Below, piece by piece: positions 17,694 through 27,100 of a stretch of DNA of 64,000 nt. The notes under the pieces are model-generated. The model searched no databases and had not been told where the DNA came from. It worked only from the letters and a program-made list of their open reading frames with translations. Source of the stretch: Bradyrhizobium erythrophlei. GTDB taxonomy: Bacteria; Pseudomonadota; Alphaproteobacteria; Rhizobiales; Xanthobacteraceae. Where the stretch lies: the NCBI RefSeq assembly GCF_900129425.1, contig NZ_LT670817.1:5890001-5954000 (forward strand). Direction: 5' to 3'. A program made the translations under genes and the position numbers. Within the stretch, counting starts at the first letter, position 1. Each line of letters starts with the position of its first letter.

Positions 17694-18755
17694 TCAGCTC
17701 TGGACTTCACGGGTGTAGCGGTCCAGCCACTCTCGCTGCTTCGATGCGGCGTATTCCTCGTCCTGGAAGAACAGTTGCGCCGGATCGAGCGACACCAGTT
17801 TCTTCAGCTCGGGCGCGAGCGTGAGATCGGTGCGGGACGGGGTGCCGTACAACGCCCCGACTAATTGTTCCTGCACCGGCTTCGTCAGCGTCAGGTTAAT
17901 GTATTTCCTGGCGAGTTCGACGTTCTTCGAGCCGCGCGTGATGCAGAGGTCGTAAGGAATGGCCGCGATACCTTCCTTCGGCGTGGTCTTGACGATATTC
18001 GGGGACACCTTGGACTGATTTGCGATCCGGATACCGAATTGCGGCGCGATCGAGATATCGCCGCGGTCGATAAGCTGCGTCGGCTGGATGCTGTCCGGAT
18101 AAAAGGTCCGCACGCTCGGCTTGAGCGCCTTGAGCCGGGCGAAGGCCTCATTGACCGCGGCATCGGACTGGTCCTTGCCACCCACCGCGCGGACGATGCA
18201 GGAGATGAACGCGAAGGTCGCGCCGCCATTGGCTGCCGACGGCAGCGCCGTTTTGCCGTTGAATTCGGGCTTCCACAGATCGAGCCACGACGTCACCGGT
18301 TCCTTGACCTGGTTGGTGTCGATCATCATGTCGAATGTGTCGGAAATCATCGCCACACCCCAGCCGGCAGCTGGGATGGCCTGGGGAATCAGGGCTTTGG
18401 CTTCGGGAAAATCCGCGGCGCTGACCTTCTCCAACAATCCGGCATTGAGCGCGCGCAATCCGAACGAGCGCGACACCATCGCGACGTCAAAGGGCGGATT
18501 GCCACGCTGGGTCTGCAGCTTGGCTATGACGGAGGGAGAAACTTCAACGTCATATTCGACGCGCCCGAAACCCATCTGGGTAAACGGTTTGCCCACGATA
18601 TCGTTGAGGGCCTGGTACGGCCCTCCGAAATGGGTGGAGCGGATCAAGGCTTCCTGCGCCCGGAGCTCTAAAACTGCAACGACCGGAGTGAAGATGGCCG
18701 CGCCGGCTGCGCTGCCGGCGGCCGACAGCAATTTGCGGCGAGTCATATCCGTCAT
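17694..18755 (-). CDS. Tat-exported solute-binding protein, PotD-type
   Basis: A 353-residue periplasmic binding protein. The N-terminus has a twin-arginine signal (TRRKLLSAAGSAAGAAIF) followed by a mature domain of the spermidine/putrescine-binding family (for example PPFDVAMVSRSFGLRALNAG and NGGATFAFISCIVRAVGGKD). It starts at ATG 18755 with a strong ribosome site (AGGAGATCGAC). It is the first gene of the four-gene importer operon and lies divergent to the MarR regulator, so its promoter is in the operator-bearing intergenic region. The ligand is unknown, but the neighbouring catabolic operon suggests an aromatic or N-heterocyclic compound. Confidence 0.9.
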   Translation of the reverse strand: MTDMTRRKLLSAAGSAAGAAIFTPVVAVLELRAQEALIRSTHFGGPYQALNDIVGKPFTQMGFGRVEYDVEVSPSVIAKLQTQRGNPPFDVAMVSRSFGLRALNAGLLEKVSAADFPEAKALIPQAIPAAGWGVAMISDTFDMMIDTNQVKEPVTSWLDLWKPEFNGKTALPSAANGGATFAFISCIVRAVGGKDQSDAAVNEAFARLKALKPSVRTFYPDSIQPTQLIDRGDISIAPQFGIRIANQSKVSPNIVKTTPKEGIAAIPYDLCITRGSKNVELARKYINLTLTKPVQEQLVGALYGTPSRTDLTLAPELKKLVSLDPAQLFFQDEEYAASKQREWLDRYTREVQS

Positions 18756-18790
18756 GTCGATCTCCTGAAGAACATGCGTCCGAGCCGGCG

Positions 18791-18820
18791 TCGAATTAGT
18801 TCGATAGCGAATAGTTTGAT
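18791..18820 (-). promoter_or_regulatory. putative MarR operator, copy 1 (ABC operon side)
   Basis: The core TTCGATAGCGAA (18800-18811) is the exact reverse complement of TTCGCTATCGAA at 19604-19615 on the far side of the MarR gene. Similarity extends outwards (TCGAATTAG and ATAGTTTGAT flanks). It lies 36 bases before the binding-protein start, where a repressor could block transcription of the importer. Confidence 0.55.
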
Positions 18821-18945
18821 ACTAAACAATGTGACCCCGCAAACCGTTGTTGTCAACAGTTCGTGCCGCACGGCAATTGCTGCGGGTTGATTTAGCGGCT
18901 ATTGCGGATGGGCATCGGTCGAATTTGCGGCAATGGGCAGAAGCA

Positions 18946-19536
18946 GTGATCAAGCGCAAGGCGAACAAGCGGACTGCGAAGTTCAGAGATAGCAAGGCGG
19001 ACGCGTCGCGCCGCGTCCCGGCGAAAGCCGATCCGCAGGCAGATCCTGTCGAGACCATCCTGACTCAATGGCAACGCGAACGGCCGGATCTCGACCCGGC
19101 GCCGATGCAGCTGTTCGGTCTGGTGGCGCGGGCGCAGTTCCTTTCGACCGTGTATTTCAACGAACTGCTCGAGCAATGGAACCTGTCGCGGGGCAGCTTC
19201 GACGTGTTGGCTGCCCTTCGCCGCTCCGGGCCACCCTTTACCCTCACGCCGAAGCAACTCTCGGACTCGTTGATGTTGAGCGGCGCGGGCATGACCAGCC
19301 GGCTGGATCGCCTCGAGTCGCTTCGATTGATCGTCCGGTTGCCCGAGCCGACCGACCGCCGCAGCCTAAAAATCCAGCTGACGCCGCGGGGCGTACGCAT
19401 GATCGATGAGGTGGTCCCCGCCATTGTCGACGCGCAGTGGAAGATCGCCGCGACGCTGGGCCCGGAAAAGACAGCCTCTCTAACCAAGTCCATGCGCCAG
19501 TTGACCGACGCGCTGACGAAACCCCGCGATCGCTGA
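18946..19536 (+). CDS. MarR-family transcriptional regulator
   Basis: A 196-residue regulator starting, most plausibly, at GTG 18946 (after GGCAGAAG); an in-frame TTG at 18847 would add 33 residues. A basic N-terminal tail precedes the winged-helix core: SRGSFDVLAALRRSG, then recognition segment LTPKQLSDSLMLSGAGMTSR and wing (LPEPTDRRSLKIQLTPRG). MarR proteins are dimers released from DNA by small ligands, often the substrate of the controlled pathway. Its gene sits between two operons that carry matching operator-like sites, so it probably controls both. The long basic tail is unusual. Confidence 0.85.
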   Translation: MIKRKANKRTAKFRDSKADASRRVPAKADPQADPVETILTQWQRERPDLDPAPMQLFGLVARAQFLSTVYFNELLEQWNLSRGSFDVLAALRRSGPPFTLTPKQLSDSLMLSGAGMTSRLDRLESLRLIVRLPEPTDRRSLKIQLTPRGVRMIDEVVPAIVDAQWKIAATLGPEKTASLTKSMRQLTDALTKPRDR

Positions 19537-19545
19537 GATCGCGGG
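19523..19545 (+). terminator. hairpin at the end of the MarR gene
   Basis: A perfect nine-base stem CCCGCGATC / GATCGCGGG closes on a five-base loop that contains the stop codon. There is no following T-run, but the stem is strong enough to separate this gene from the catabolic operon. Confidence 0.5.
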
Positions 19546-19599
19546 TTCGGCGGGAAAAATAGGAATTGACAGCAGCAGCGCAAAATACTTAATCTCGAT

Positions 19600-19622
19600 A
19601 TAGTTCGCTATCGAATTATTCG
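19600..19622 (+). promoter_or_regulatory. putative MarR operator, copy 2 (catabolic operon side)
   Basis: ATAGTTCGCTATCGAATTA followed by TTCGA mirrors the reverse strand of copy 1 at 18791-18820, with the 12-base core identical. It lies about 150 bases before the amidohydrolase start, within an A/T-rich stretch suited to a promoter. A further CGAATTAG half-site follows at 19631. Confidence 0.55.
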
Positions 19623-19766
19623 ATTGAGAACGAATTAGCGCGATCGTCCGCGGTCGGGATTTCCGTCGATCGTCAGGTTCTTATACGTAGTGGGAACCCG
19701 CTGCGGCGGACCCATCGCGGGCCGCGCAGCCGTCGCGAGTCGAGATGATCCGAGAATGAATCACGC

Positions 19767-20792
19767 ATGATTGTCGACATCCATGCCCATTATGTTTCAC
19801 CCGATCTGATCGCGGAGGCGCGCAACAACGGCGCGGCCTATGGTGTGAGCGTCGACACTGTCGACGGCGGCCTGGATCGGCTGACGTTCCTGCACAGCGG
19901 GGCGGCATTGCGGCCCTTTCTCGGCGAGTTGTGCGATCTCCCGGGCCGCCTTCCCTATCTCGACGGGTTGGATGTGGACCACCAGGCGGTGTCGGCCTGG
20001 ACCGACATGAGCGGCGACGATCTGTCGCCGGAGCAAGGTGCGCGCTGGGCACGGCTGCAGAATGAAACGCTTGCGGCCGACACCGGGGCACCAGGCGGCC
20101 GATTTGAGGCCATGGGCACTCTTCCGATGCAGACCGTCGAAGGTGCGATCAACGAGCTTGACCACATCGTCAAGCGACTGGGCATGCGATCGATCGAGAT
20201 GGGCACGCATGCGAATGGCCGCGAGCTCGATCACCCGGATTTCCGGCGGCTGTGGAAGCGTCTTGCCGAACTGGACGTGTTCGTGTTGCTCCATCCGCCG
20301 TTCAAGCCGGTCGGTCTCGATCGGGTCGGCGACTATTTCCTCAACAACCTGATATCCTATCCGGTCGACACCACGATCGCGGCGGCCCGTCTAGTTTTCA
20401 GTGGCATCATGGCGGAACTGCCGGAGCTGAAAATTTGCCTGGCTCATGGCGGCGGCTTCCTTCCCTATCAGATCGGACGGTTTGACCGCGGTTTCGCCGC
20501 GCATCCCGCGTGCAAGAAGACGATCACCCGACCGCCGCTCGATTTTCTCCGCTCGTTCTATTTCGACACGCTGACGCATAATACCGCCGCGCTCGATTAC
20601 CTGTGCGCGACGGTCGGCGCGGATCGGCTGGTTTATGGCAGCGACTATCCTTTTGAAATGCTCGACGAGAGCGGACCGTCGCGAGTTCGGGCGATGAAGG
20701 AGATGTCCAATTCCGATCTGGCAGCAATCCTTGGTTCGACGTCACGACGGCTTCTCGGAGAGGTCTCGGCGCGACGGTCGAAACAGGCCTGA
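19767..20792 (+). CDS. amidohydrolase-family enzyme (ACMSD-like decarboxylase/hydrolase)
   Basis: A 341-residue metal-dependent TIM-barrel enzyme. The first metal motif is HAH in MIVDIHAHYV; further conserved positions are FVLLHPPF (His ligand), CLAHGGGFLPYQIGR and YGSDYPFEM (Asp). This pattern fits the amidohydrolase_2 group that includes aminocarboxymuconate-semialdehyde decarboxylase and other non-oxidative decarboxylases. It is the first gene of a four-gene operon with a flavin hydroxylase, so it probably acts on a ring-cleavage or carboxylated aromatic intermediate. The exact substrate is not inferable. Confidence 0.8.
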   Translation: MIVDIHAHYVSPDLIAEARNNGAAYGVSVDTVDGGLDRLTFLHSGAALRPFLGELCDLPGRLPYLDGLDVDHQAVSAWTDMSGDDLSPEQGARWARLQNETLAADTGAPGGRFEAMGTLPMQTVEGAINELDHIVKRLGMRSIEMGTHANGRELDHPDFRRLWKRLAELDVFVLLHPPFKPVGLDRVGDYFLNNLISYPVDTTIAAARLVFSGIMAELPELKICLAHGGGFLPYQIGRFDRGFAAHPACKKTITRPPLDFLRSFYFDTLTHNTAALDYLCATVGADRLVYGSDYPFEMLDESGPSRVRAMKEMSNSDLAAILGSTSRRLLGEVSARRSKQA

Positions 20793-20854
20793 AACCTCGA
20801 TCGGGCGGGACGAATTCACTGTGATCGGGCGGCTGCGGTAGTCGGGATAGCGCG

Positions 20855-22009
20855 ATGGACAGAACGACGAGAATAGCGGTGGTCGGCGCGGGCCTCGGCG
20901 GCATGACCGCCGCCGGCCTGCTGCAGGCGGCGGGCTTTACCGTAAGCGTCTATGAGCAGGCGGCAGCGTTTTCGCGCATTGGCGCCGGGATCCATTTCAG
21001 CTCGAACGTCATGCTGGTGATGCGCCGGCTTGGAATCGAGCAGGCGTTGTCCGCTATCGGGCTGCATCCCGACGCCTTTGTCAGCCGCAAGTGGGACACC
21101 GGCGAGATCCTGTTCGAATTGCCGCTCGATGCCGGCCGCGAAGCGCATTATGGCGCGGCCTATATCAACGTGCATCGCGGCGACCTCCATGCGGTGATGG
21201 AAACCGCGCTCACCCGCGGTTCATTGCAGTTCAACAAGCGGCTGCGCGCGCTGGATGATACAGGCGATGTTATCCGGCTCGAATTCGAGGATGGAACGCA
21301 GGCCGAAGCCGATCTCGTCGTCGGCGCCGACGGCGTCAACTCGAAGGTGCGCGAATTCGTCCTCGGTCCCGGCCGGCCGCAATACACCGGCCAGATCGCG
21401 CATCGCGCGGTTTTCCCGTCAGCTCTCCTGAATGGATTGCCGATCCGGGCTTGCACCAAATGGTGGGGCGAAGGGAACCATATCCTCGTCTATTACATGA
21501 CCCAGACCCGCGAAGAGGTCTATCTCGTCAGTAGCGCGCCGCAGGCCGAGTGGAGCGAGATGACGTCGTTCGTGCCGTGCGATCGCGACGAATTTCTCTC
21601 GGTGTTCGACGGCTATCACCCGGAATTGCGCCAAGTGATCGAGGCCGCGCCTGAGGTGACGAAATGGCCGGTATTTGCCCGCGAGCGGATCCCATGCTGG
21701 CACAAGAATCGGATCGTGCTGCTTGGCGATGCCTGCCATGCCATGAAGCCCTATATGGCCGCGGGCGCCGCGATGGCGATCGAGGACGCGGCCGTACTGG
21801 CGCGCTGCATCGGCGAGATCGGTCGCCGGGGGCCCGCTGAAAGCTTCGCCTGGTACGAGGCCAACCGCATGCCGCGTGTCAATAAAGTGCAGGATATCTC
21901 CTCGCAGAACATCTGGCTGCGCCAGCCTGTCGATCCGGACTGGCTGTTCAAATACGACGCTTGCCAGATTCCACTGGTTGCGCCCGCTGCTGCCGCACCC
22001 GCACCGTAA
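20855..22009 (+). CDS. FAD-dependent aromatic hydroxylase, 6-hydroxynicotinate 3-monooxygenase-like
   Basis: A 384-residue flavin monooxygenase. The FAD motif GAGLGGMTAAGLLQAAG lies at residues 11-27, the DG motif at about 151 (VVGADGVNSKVRE) and the GD motif at about 287 (VLLGDACHAMKPYMAAGA). Blocks such as AGIHFSSNVM, AAYINVHRGDLHA and TKWW resemble NicC, which decarboxylates and hydroxylates 6-hydroxynicotinate. It lies 62 bases after the amidohydrolase gene. The related-enzyme match is from memory and family-level; another hydroxylated N-heterocycle or benzoate-like acid is possible. Confidence 0.82.
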   Translation: MDRTTRIAVVGAGLGGMTAAGLLQAAGFTVSVYEQAAAFSRIGAGIHFSSNVMLVMRRLGIEQALSAIGLHPDAFVSRKWDTGEILFELPLDAGREAHYGAAYINVHRGDLHAVMETALTRGSLQFNKRLRALDDTGDVIRLEFEDGTQAEADLVVGADGVNSKVREFVLGPGRPQYTGQIAHRAVFPSALLNGLPIRACTKWWGEGNHILVYYMTQTREEVYLVSSAPQAEWSEMTSFVPCDRDEFLSVFDGYHPELRQVIEAAPEVTKWPVFARERIPCWHKNRIVLLGDACHAMKPYMAAGAAMAIEDAAVLARCIGEIGRRGPAESFAWYEANRMPRVNKVQDISSQNIWLRQPVDPDWLFKYDACQIPLVAPAAAAPAP

Positions 22010-22037
22010 ACCAAACGTTTTCCAGGAGGCACGATCC

Positions 22038-22853
22038 ATGGACGCATTCATCTGCACGACCTGCGGGACACAATTTGCTCCATCGAACAAACCTCCGGCG
22101 CAGTGCGCCATTTGTGAGGAGGAGCGGCAATTCGTCCTGCCGACCGGACAGGCTTGGACCACACTGGGGCGGCTGCGCAAGATCCATATGGCGACGTTCC
22201 GCGACGACGGCGGCCTTATCGGTATCGGGATGTCGCCGAATTTCGGCATCGCGCAGCGCGCCTTGTTGGTGCGGGCCGCCGCCGGCAATGTATTGTGGGA
22301 CTGCATCAGCCTGATCGACCCGACCATGGTCGACATCATCATTGGGCTGGGCGGATTGAAGGCGATCGCCATTTCACATCCCCACTATTATACGACCTGC
22401 GTGGAATGGAGCCGCGCGTTCGGAGACATTCCGGTCTACCTTCATAAAGCGGATTCCGAATGGATCATGCGTTCCGATCCCTGCATCCAGCTCTGGGACG
22501 GCGAGAGCAAGGAGATTGCTTCGGGCATGACGCTGATTCGCACCGGCGGCCATTATGAAGGCGGCGCCGTGATGCATTGGGCGCAAGGCGCCGGCGGCAA
22601 GGGAGCCATCCTGAGCGGAGATCTGCTGCAGGTGGTGGCAGACCGCAAGTTCCTCGGCTTCATGCGCAGCTATCCCAATTTTATCCCGCTCGGCGAGAAG
22701 GCCATTCGTGCGATCGCGGCGACCGTCGCGCCCTACCAATACGATGCGATCTATGGCGCGTTCTGGGACCGTGTGATCCCACAGCATGCCGGGATGGCGA
22801 TGGATAAGTCCGTCGAACGCCATATCGAATGGCTTCAACGCGATGCGCTGTAA
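22038..22853 (+). CDS. zinc-ribbon plus degenerate metallo-beta-lactamase-fold protein
   Basis: A 271-residue protein with a strong ribosome site (CCAGGAGGC) before ATG 22038. Residues 6-30 form a four-cysteine zinc ribbon (CTTCGTQF...CAIC). The rest is MBL-like, with AISHPHYYTTC where the fold normally has H-x-H-x-D-H: the Asp and third His are absent. TGGHYEGGAV and LSGDLLQ keep other ligand positions. It could be a changed hydrolase or a substrate-binding relic. It is 28 bases after the hydroxylase gene, so it belongs to the same pathway. Confidence 0.7.
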   Translation: MDAFICTTCGTQFAPSNKPPAQCAICEEERQFVLPTGQAWTTLGRLRKIHMATFRDDGGLIGIGMSPNFGIAQRALLVRAAAGNVLWDCISLIDPTMVDIIIGLGGLKAIAISHPHYYTTCVEWSRAFGDIPVYLHKADSEWIMRSDPCIQLWDGESKEIASGMTLIRTGGHYEGGAVMHWAQGAGGKGAILSGDLLQVVADRKFLGFMRSYPNFIPLGEKAIRAIAATVAPYQYDAIYGAFWDRVIPQHAGMAMDKSVERHIEWLQRDAL

Positions 22854-22865
22854 AAAGGCCTAGCC

Positions 22866-23243
22866 ATGAAGATCGACGCTCCGGAGGTCATGAGCGAGGT
22901 TTTGGCGGCTTTCGATCGCTATGAACGCGCTTTGACCAACAACGACGTAACGTTACTGAAGGAGCTGTTCTGGGACAGTCCGACCACCATCCGTTATGGC
23001 GAGGCGGAGAACCTTTACGGCGCGGATCAAATCCACGCATTTCGGGCGGCGCGGCCGTCTGGTCCTCGTCCACGGGATTTGCTCTCGGTGCGCATCACGA
23101 CATTCGGGCAGGATTTCGCAGTCGCGAATGCTGAATTCCGCAATCGGAGCGAAAGCCGGCTGGGGCGGCAGAGTCAGACTTGGACCAGGATCGCGGGCGC
23201 GTGGCGCATCGTTTCCGCGCATGTATCCTACATGGACGCGTAG
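22866..23243 (+). CDS. AtzH/HpxZ-like (DUF3225) NTF2-fold protein
   Basis: A 125-residue protein with the AtzH-like pattern LKELFWDSPTTIRYGEAENL and a closing SQTWTRIAGAWRIVSAHVS. In other pathways such proteins accompany ureide and triazine-ring degradation enzymes (HpxZ, AtzH) and AtzH removes an amide group. It starts 12 bases after the MBL gene and ends the operon. Together with the amidohydrolase and NicC-like hydroxylase it hints at a nitrogen-containing substrate, which is inference. Confidence 0.78.
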   Translation: MKIDAPEVMSEVLAAFDRYERALTNNDVTLLKELFWDSPTTIRYGEAENLYGADQIHAFRAARPSGPRPRDLLSVRITTFGQDFAVANAEFRNRSESRLGRQSQTWTRIAGAWRIVSAHVSYMDA

Positions 23244-23362
23244 CCGCGAGCGGTTGGTTTTCGCTTGGACCAGATTGCCGAGTTCTTGGAATGCTTGGTG
23301 GCGCACCAAGGCTCGAACCTGGGACCCGATGAGCTGTAAATCTTCTCGTTTTATGAACCTGC

Positions 23363-23390
23363 GAACGGCCGCTTTACGCCAAAAGCCGTC
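23363..23390 (+). repeat. dispersed short palindromic repeat, copy A
   Basis: GAACGGCCGCTTTACGCC then AAAAGCCGTC. It shares its left arm and loop with copies at 28814 and 39413; the right arm is partly degraded here. Confidence 0.5.
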
Positions 23391-23901
23391 GCTCACAAAT
23401 AGCACGACTCGGGTCTGCCGACGGCAGGTCACTGCGATAACGGCAACACCACGCGAGAGCACAAGTTCTGCCCATGTCAGTTTCCGGTAAGGTGAACTCT
23501 ACTTTGCGCAATCACAGTTTCGTCGCACTCGCGCTTTAGCTAATGCGAACCATTGCTTAGCTTTTGATTTGAATCGGTCGACGGCGATAGTGGGACTTCG
23601 AAGCGGACGACGGCTTTCGTAAGCCGGCGCTTGGCGCTCAACTAAGGCAGCCGAGCGATGGAACCGCGGAGTAAAGCGACAACGAAAGCCTTGATGCCTG
23701 GAACATCGCTCGGGCTGGTGACGCCTCCGCCGATGCCCAACCCGGACCAGTCGTGCACAGGTGAGAGTTTGGTCGGGTGGAGAATGTCCGACGAGCAAAG
23801 TGCACGTAACCGCTGCCGCGCGAGCTACGAGATCGGCGGCGGAGGTGTTGCGATGCGACAACGTCTTCGTTGCGCGGACGCCAGCTACAATTTCGACCTA
23901 C

Positions 23902-23935
23902 AAGGCACTGGGGCTTCCAAGGCACTGGGGCTTCT
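23902..23935 (+). repeat. 17-bp tandem duplication
   Basis: AAGGCACTGGGGCTTCC is followed at once by AAGGCACTGGGGCTTCT: two head-to-tail copies with one difference. No gene crosses it convincingly. Confidence 0.8.
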
Positions 23936-24133
23936 CATCTCGGAGGGGTCGCGGACACTGGAGCGAAACCACCAACAAGATCGGTGAACTAGCCAGTGGA
24001 GCAGCTTAAAGACGCTGTGTCCCAGCGCGCGGAGGGTTTATGTTCGACTTGACCCGAGCCATGATCGGAAATTCGTTGAGGAAAACGTTCGTTCCGTTCG
24101 ATACGGACGTGCGCGCACCACGGTACTACGGCA

Positions 24134-27100
24134 ATGCGTAAGGCCGCTCCGCCAAATGTCGCGCCCGGCTATGGCCGAGATACCCCTTACCCGATCGATT
24201 ACGATCCGGCCGAAGTCCGTGGCTGGAACTGGAGGGGCGGCCCGCTGCGCCCATTACTCGTCGCTTTTCTCGCACTGGTGCTCATCGGCATCGTGCTTTT
24301 GGGCATCGAAAGAGAAGCCGCTGAAATCGACTTTCAATTGTTGGTTACAGCGCTGCGGGCCACACCTGCAGCGAGCCTTGCCGCAGCACTTGCTGCAACG
24401 GCGCTCAGCTATCTCGCCCTTATCGGTTACGACGTCTCCGCATTACGCTATGCACGCGCGCATGCGCCGTTGAGGACGATTCTGCTCGCCTCCTTCAGCG
24501 GCTTCGCCATCGGAAATGCCGTTGGCCTGGGTGCCTTCTCAGGCGGGGCCGTACGTTATCGACTCTATACAGCTGCAGGGCTCTCGCCGGGCCAAATTGC
24601 GCGCGTGGTCTTGTTCCTTTCAATCGCCTTTGGAGTAGGGCTCGGTACCATCGCTGCTCTAAGCATGATCCTGCAGGCCAGCGAGGTGAGCCGCTTGCTC
24701 GGCGTCTCACCCCAGCCACTGCGTGCGATCGCGGCAATCATTCTGACCATAGCCAGCGGATTTCTGATCTTTTGTGCACTGCGCCGAACGCCCTGGCGAC
24801 GGGGCGCGATCGACATCGATGCGCCGGGCGCAATGCTGGTGCTGATCCAGGTTCTTCTCACGGCGATCGACGTGCTCGCCGCCGCGGCCACGCTTTGGGT
24901 GCTGCTGCCCTCACTGGGAATTAGCTTTTTCGCCTTTGCCGCTATTTATTGCGCAGCGCTTGCGCTGGGCGTACTGAGTCACATTCCCGGTGGGCTTGGT
25001 GTATTCGAAGTCGCAATCCTTTACGCGGTTGGAAGCAGCGCGCCAGCGGACGCCGTGGCGGCAGCCTTGGTGACCTATCGCGGCATATACTTCCTGCTCC
25101 CGCTGCTACTCTCGACCCTCCTCCTCACCAACTTCGAACTGCGGAACTCGCTCGGCACGGCAACGGGCCAGCGGATCGGTCGTGCAGCAAGCGACCTTGC
25201 ACCCCTCTTTCTCGCCGCAACCACCTTTACCGTCGGCACGATCCTTGTGGTTTCGGGCGCCATGCCGGCCTTCGTCGATCGGCTTCAAATCCTCCACATT
25301 GCCGTTCCGCTCTGGGCGGTCGAGATATCTCATTTCCTTGCCAGCGTCGCCGGTCTCTTCCTGTTATTCGCCGCGCCTGGCCTATATCGCCGGCTCGATG
25401 GCGCTTGGTGGCTGGCTCTGTCCATGACGCTGCTCGGCATCCCCTTTTCTTTGATCAAGGGCCTAGCTGTCGTCGCGCCCAGCGTATTGGCCATCCTTCT
25501 AATCGGGCTGGTCACTGCGCGCGGCCAATTCTCGCGCCGGACATCGCTGCTTTCCCAACCGATGTCTTTGGGCTGGCTTATCGCCACCGGCTGCGTCATT
25601 GCAGCTATGGTCTGGATTCTCTTCTTTGCGTTCCGAAATGTTGAATATGCTCGTGAGCTATGGTGGCAATTCGAATTCGATGCCGCAGGGCCGCGTGCGT
25701 TGCGTGCGGTACTTGGCGTCGCGTTGCTCGGCTTAGGGGTCGGTGTCTCGCAGCTGCTCCGCCCCGCCGGTGCGCGCCCCGGCCCGCCGAACGCCGAGGA
25801 AATCGATCGGGCGAGGCGCATCGCTGTCCGACAGCCGCGCCCCGACGCCCTGCTCGCGCTCATGGGCGACAAGAGCTTCCTCTTCTCGGATTCGGGCCTC
25901 GGCTTTCTGATGTTTGCGACGCGCGGACGAACCTGGGCGGCGCTGGGCGACCCAGTCGGCCCTCCGGCGGAATGGCCGGACCTCATGTGGCGTTTCATCG
26001 AACTTGCCGACAGCCATGGTGGTCGAGCCGCCTTCTATCAGATACCGGCATCGAGCTTGCCGCTCTATCTCGACGCCGGCCTCAAAATCCTGAAGCTCGG
26101 CGAAGAGGCGCGTGTTTCCCTGCCCTCCTTCACCCTCGAAGGCTCCGTTCGGGCCGATCTCCGCTATGCCTTGAAGCGTGGCGAGCGCGACCAGCTTCAA
26201 TTCGAGATGATCCCGCCCGAGTGTGTGGCCTCCATCATGAACGAGATCGGCGAGGTCTCGAATGCTTGGCTGAGCAAGCATGCCTCGGGAGGTGAGAAGC
26301 GCTTTTCGGTCGCCGCCTTCCAGCGCGAGTACGTGCTCGCGCAGCCGGTCGCGTTGCTACGGCAGAACGGCGAAGCGATAGCATTCGCCACTGTTATGAC
26401 GACTGATTTCAGAGACGAGGTGACCCTCGGCTTGATGCGACTTAAGCCCGGCCCGACATCACGCTTCGCGATGGAGTATCTCTTTGTTCGTCTCATCCAG
26501 CATTTTCGCGAACAAGGCTACAACACATTCAGCCTCGGCACGTTGCCGCTCTCTGGCTTTTCTGCGCATCGCCTAGCGCCGAGCTGGCATCGTTTGGCTC
26601 GTGTGATCTGGTCGCTCGGACGCCGTTACTATAATTTTCAAGGCCTGCGCACTTTCAAGGCAAAATTCCACCCGGCGTGGGAACCGCGCTATCTCGCCGC
26701 CTCGGGATGGTTCGGCCCCTATCTTGCACTCATCGATATTGCTGCGCTGATCGGAGGGGGGGTGCGGGCTACCATCCGTCGCCCTACCGTGAACAATCGG
26801 CGCATTCGCAACGTCGCCGCGGCCCTCCTTGCGATCACTACCACCGCTACGCTCATACCTTGCCGACCGGCGTGGGCAATTGAAACTGGAAATCTCGGCG
26901 ATGTGCGTCAGATCAATCCTGTCGGCGCGATGCGCGGCCTTGTCGTGTTGTTCTCAGATGCTCGCGGCTGGAGCTCGGTATCGGATGATACGGCCGCAGC
27001 ACTCGCGCGCGATGGCGCATTGGTCGTGGGCGTGGATCTGCCCACATATCTACAACGGCTGGACACCCTTACGGGCGAAAGGTGTCATGGCGTGGTGGGC

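Larger units (their letters stand above)
23244..24133. other. gene-poor spacer with repeats
   Basis: About 890 bases with only short overlapping frames, none recognisable. It contains a dispersed palindromic repeat (23363-23390) and a 17-base tandem duplication (23902-23935). The promoter of the long lipid-enzyme gene must lie near its right end. Confidence 0.5.

Noticed and set aside
17865..18671. 268-codon plus-strand frame opposite the PotD-type gene
   Set aside because: The antisense translation is Arg/Gly/Asp-rich and unrecognised, while the minus strand encodes a clear Tat-exported binding protein.
23658..23987. 109-codon plus-strand frame in the spacer before the lipid-enzyme gene
   Set aside because: Its translation crosses a 17-base tandem duplication, has no domain and competes with equally long frames on the other strand.
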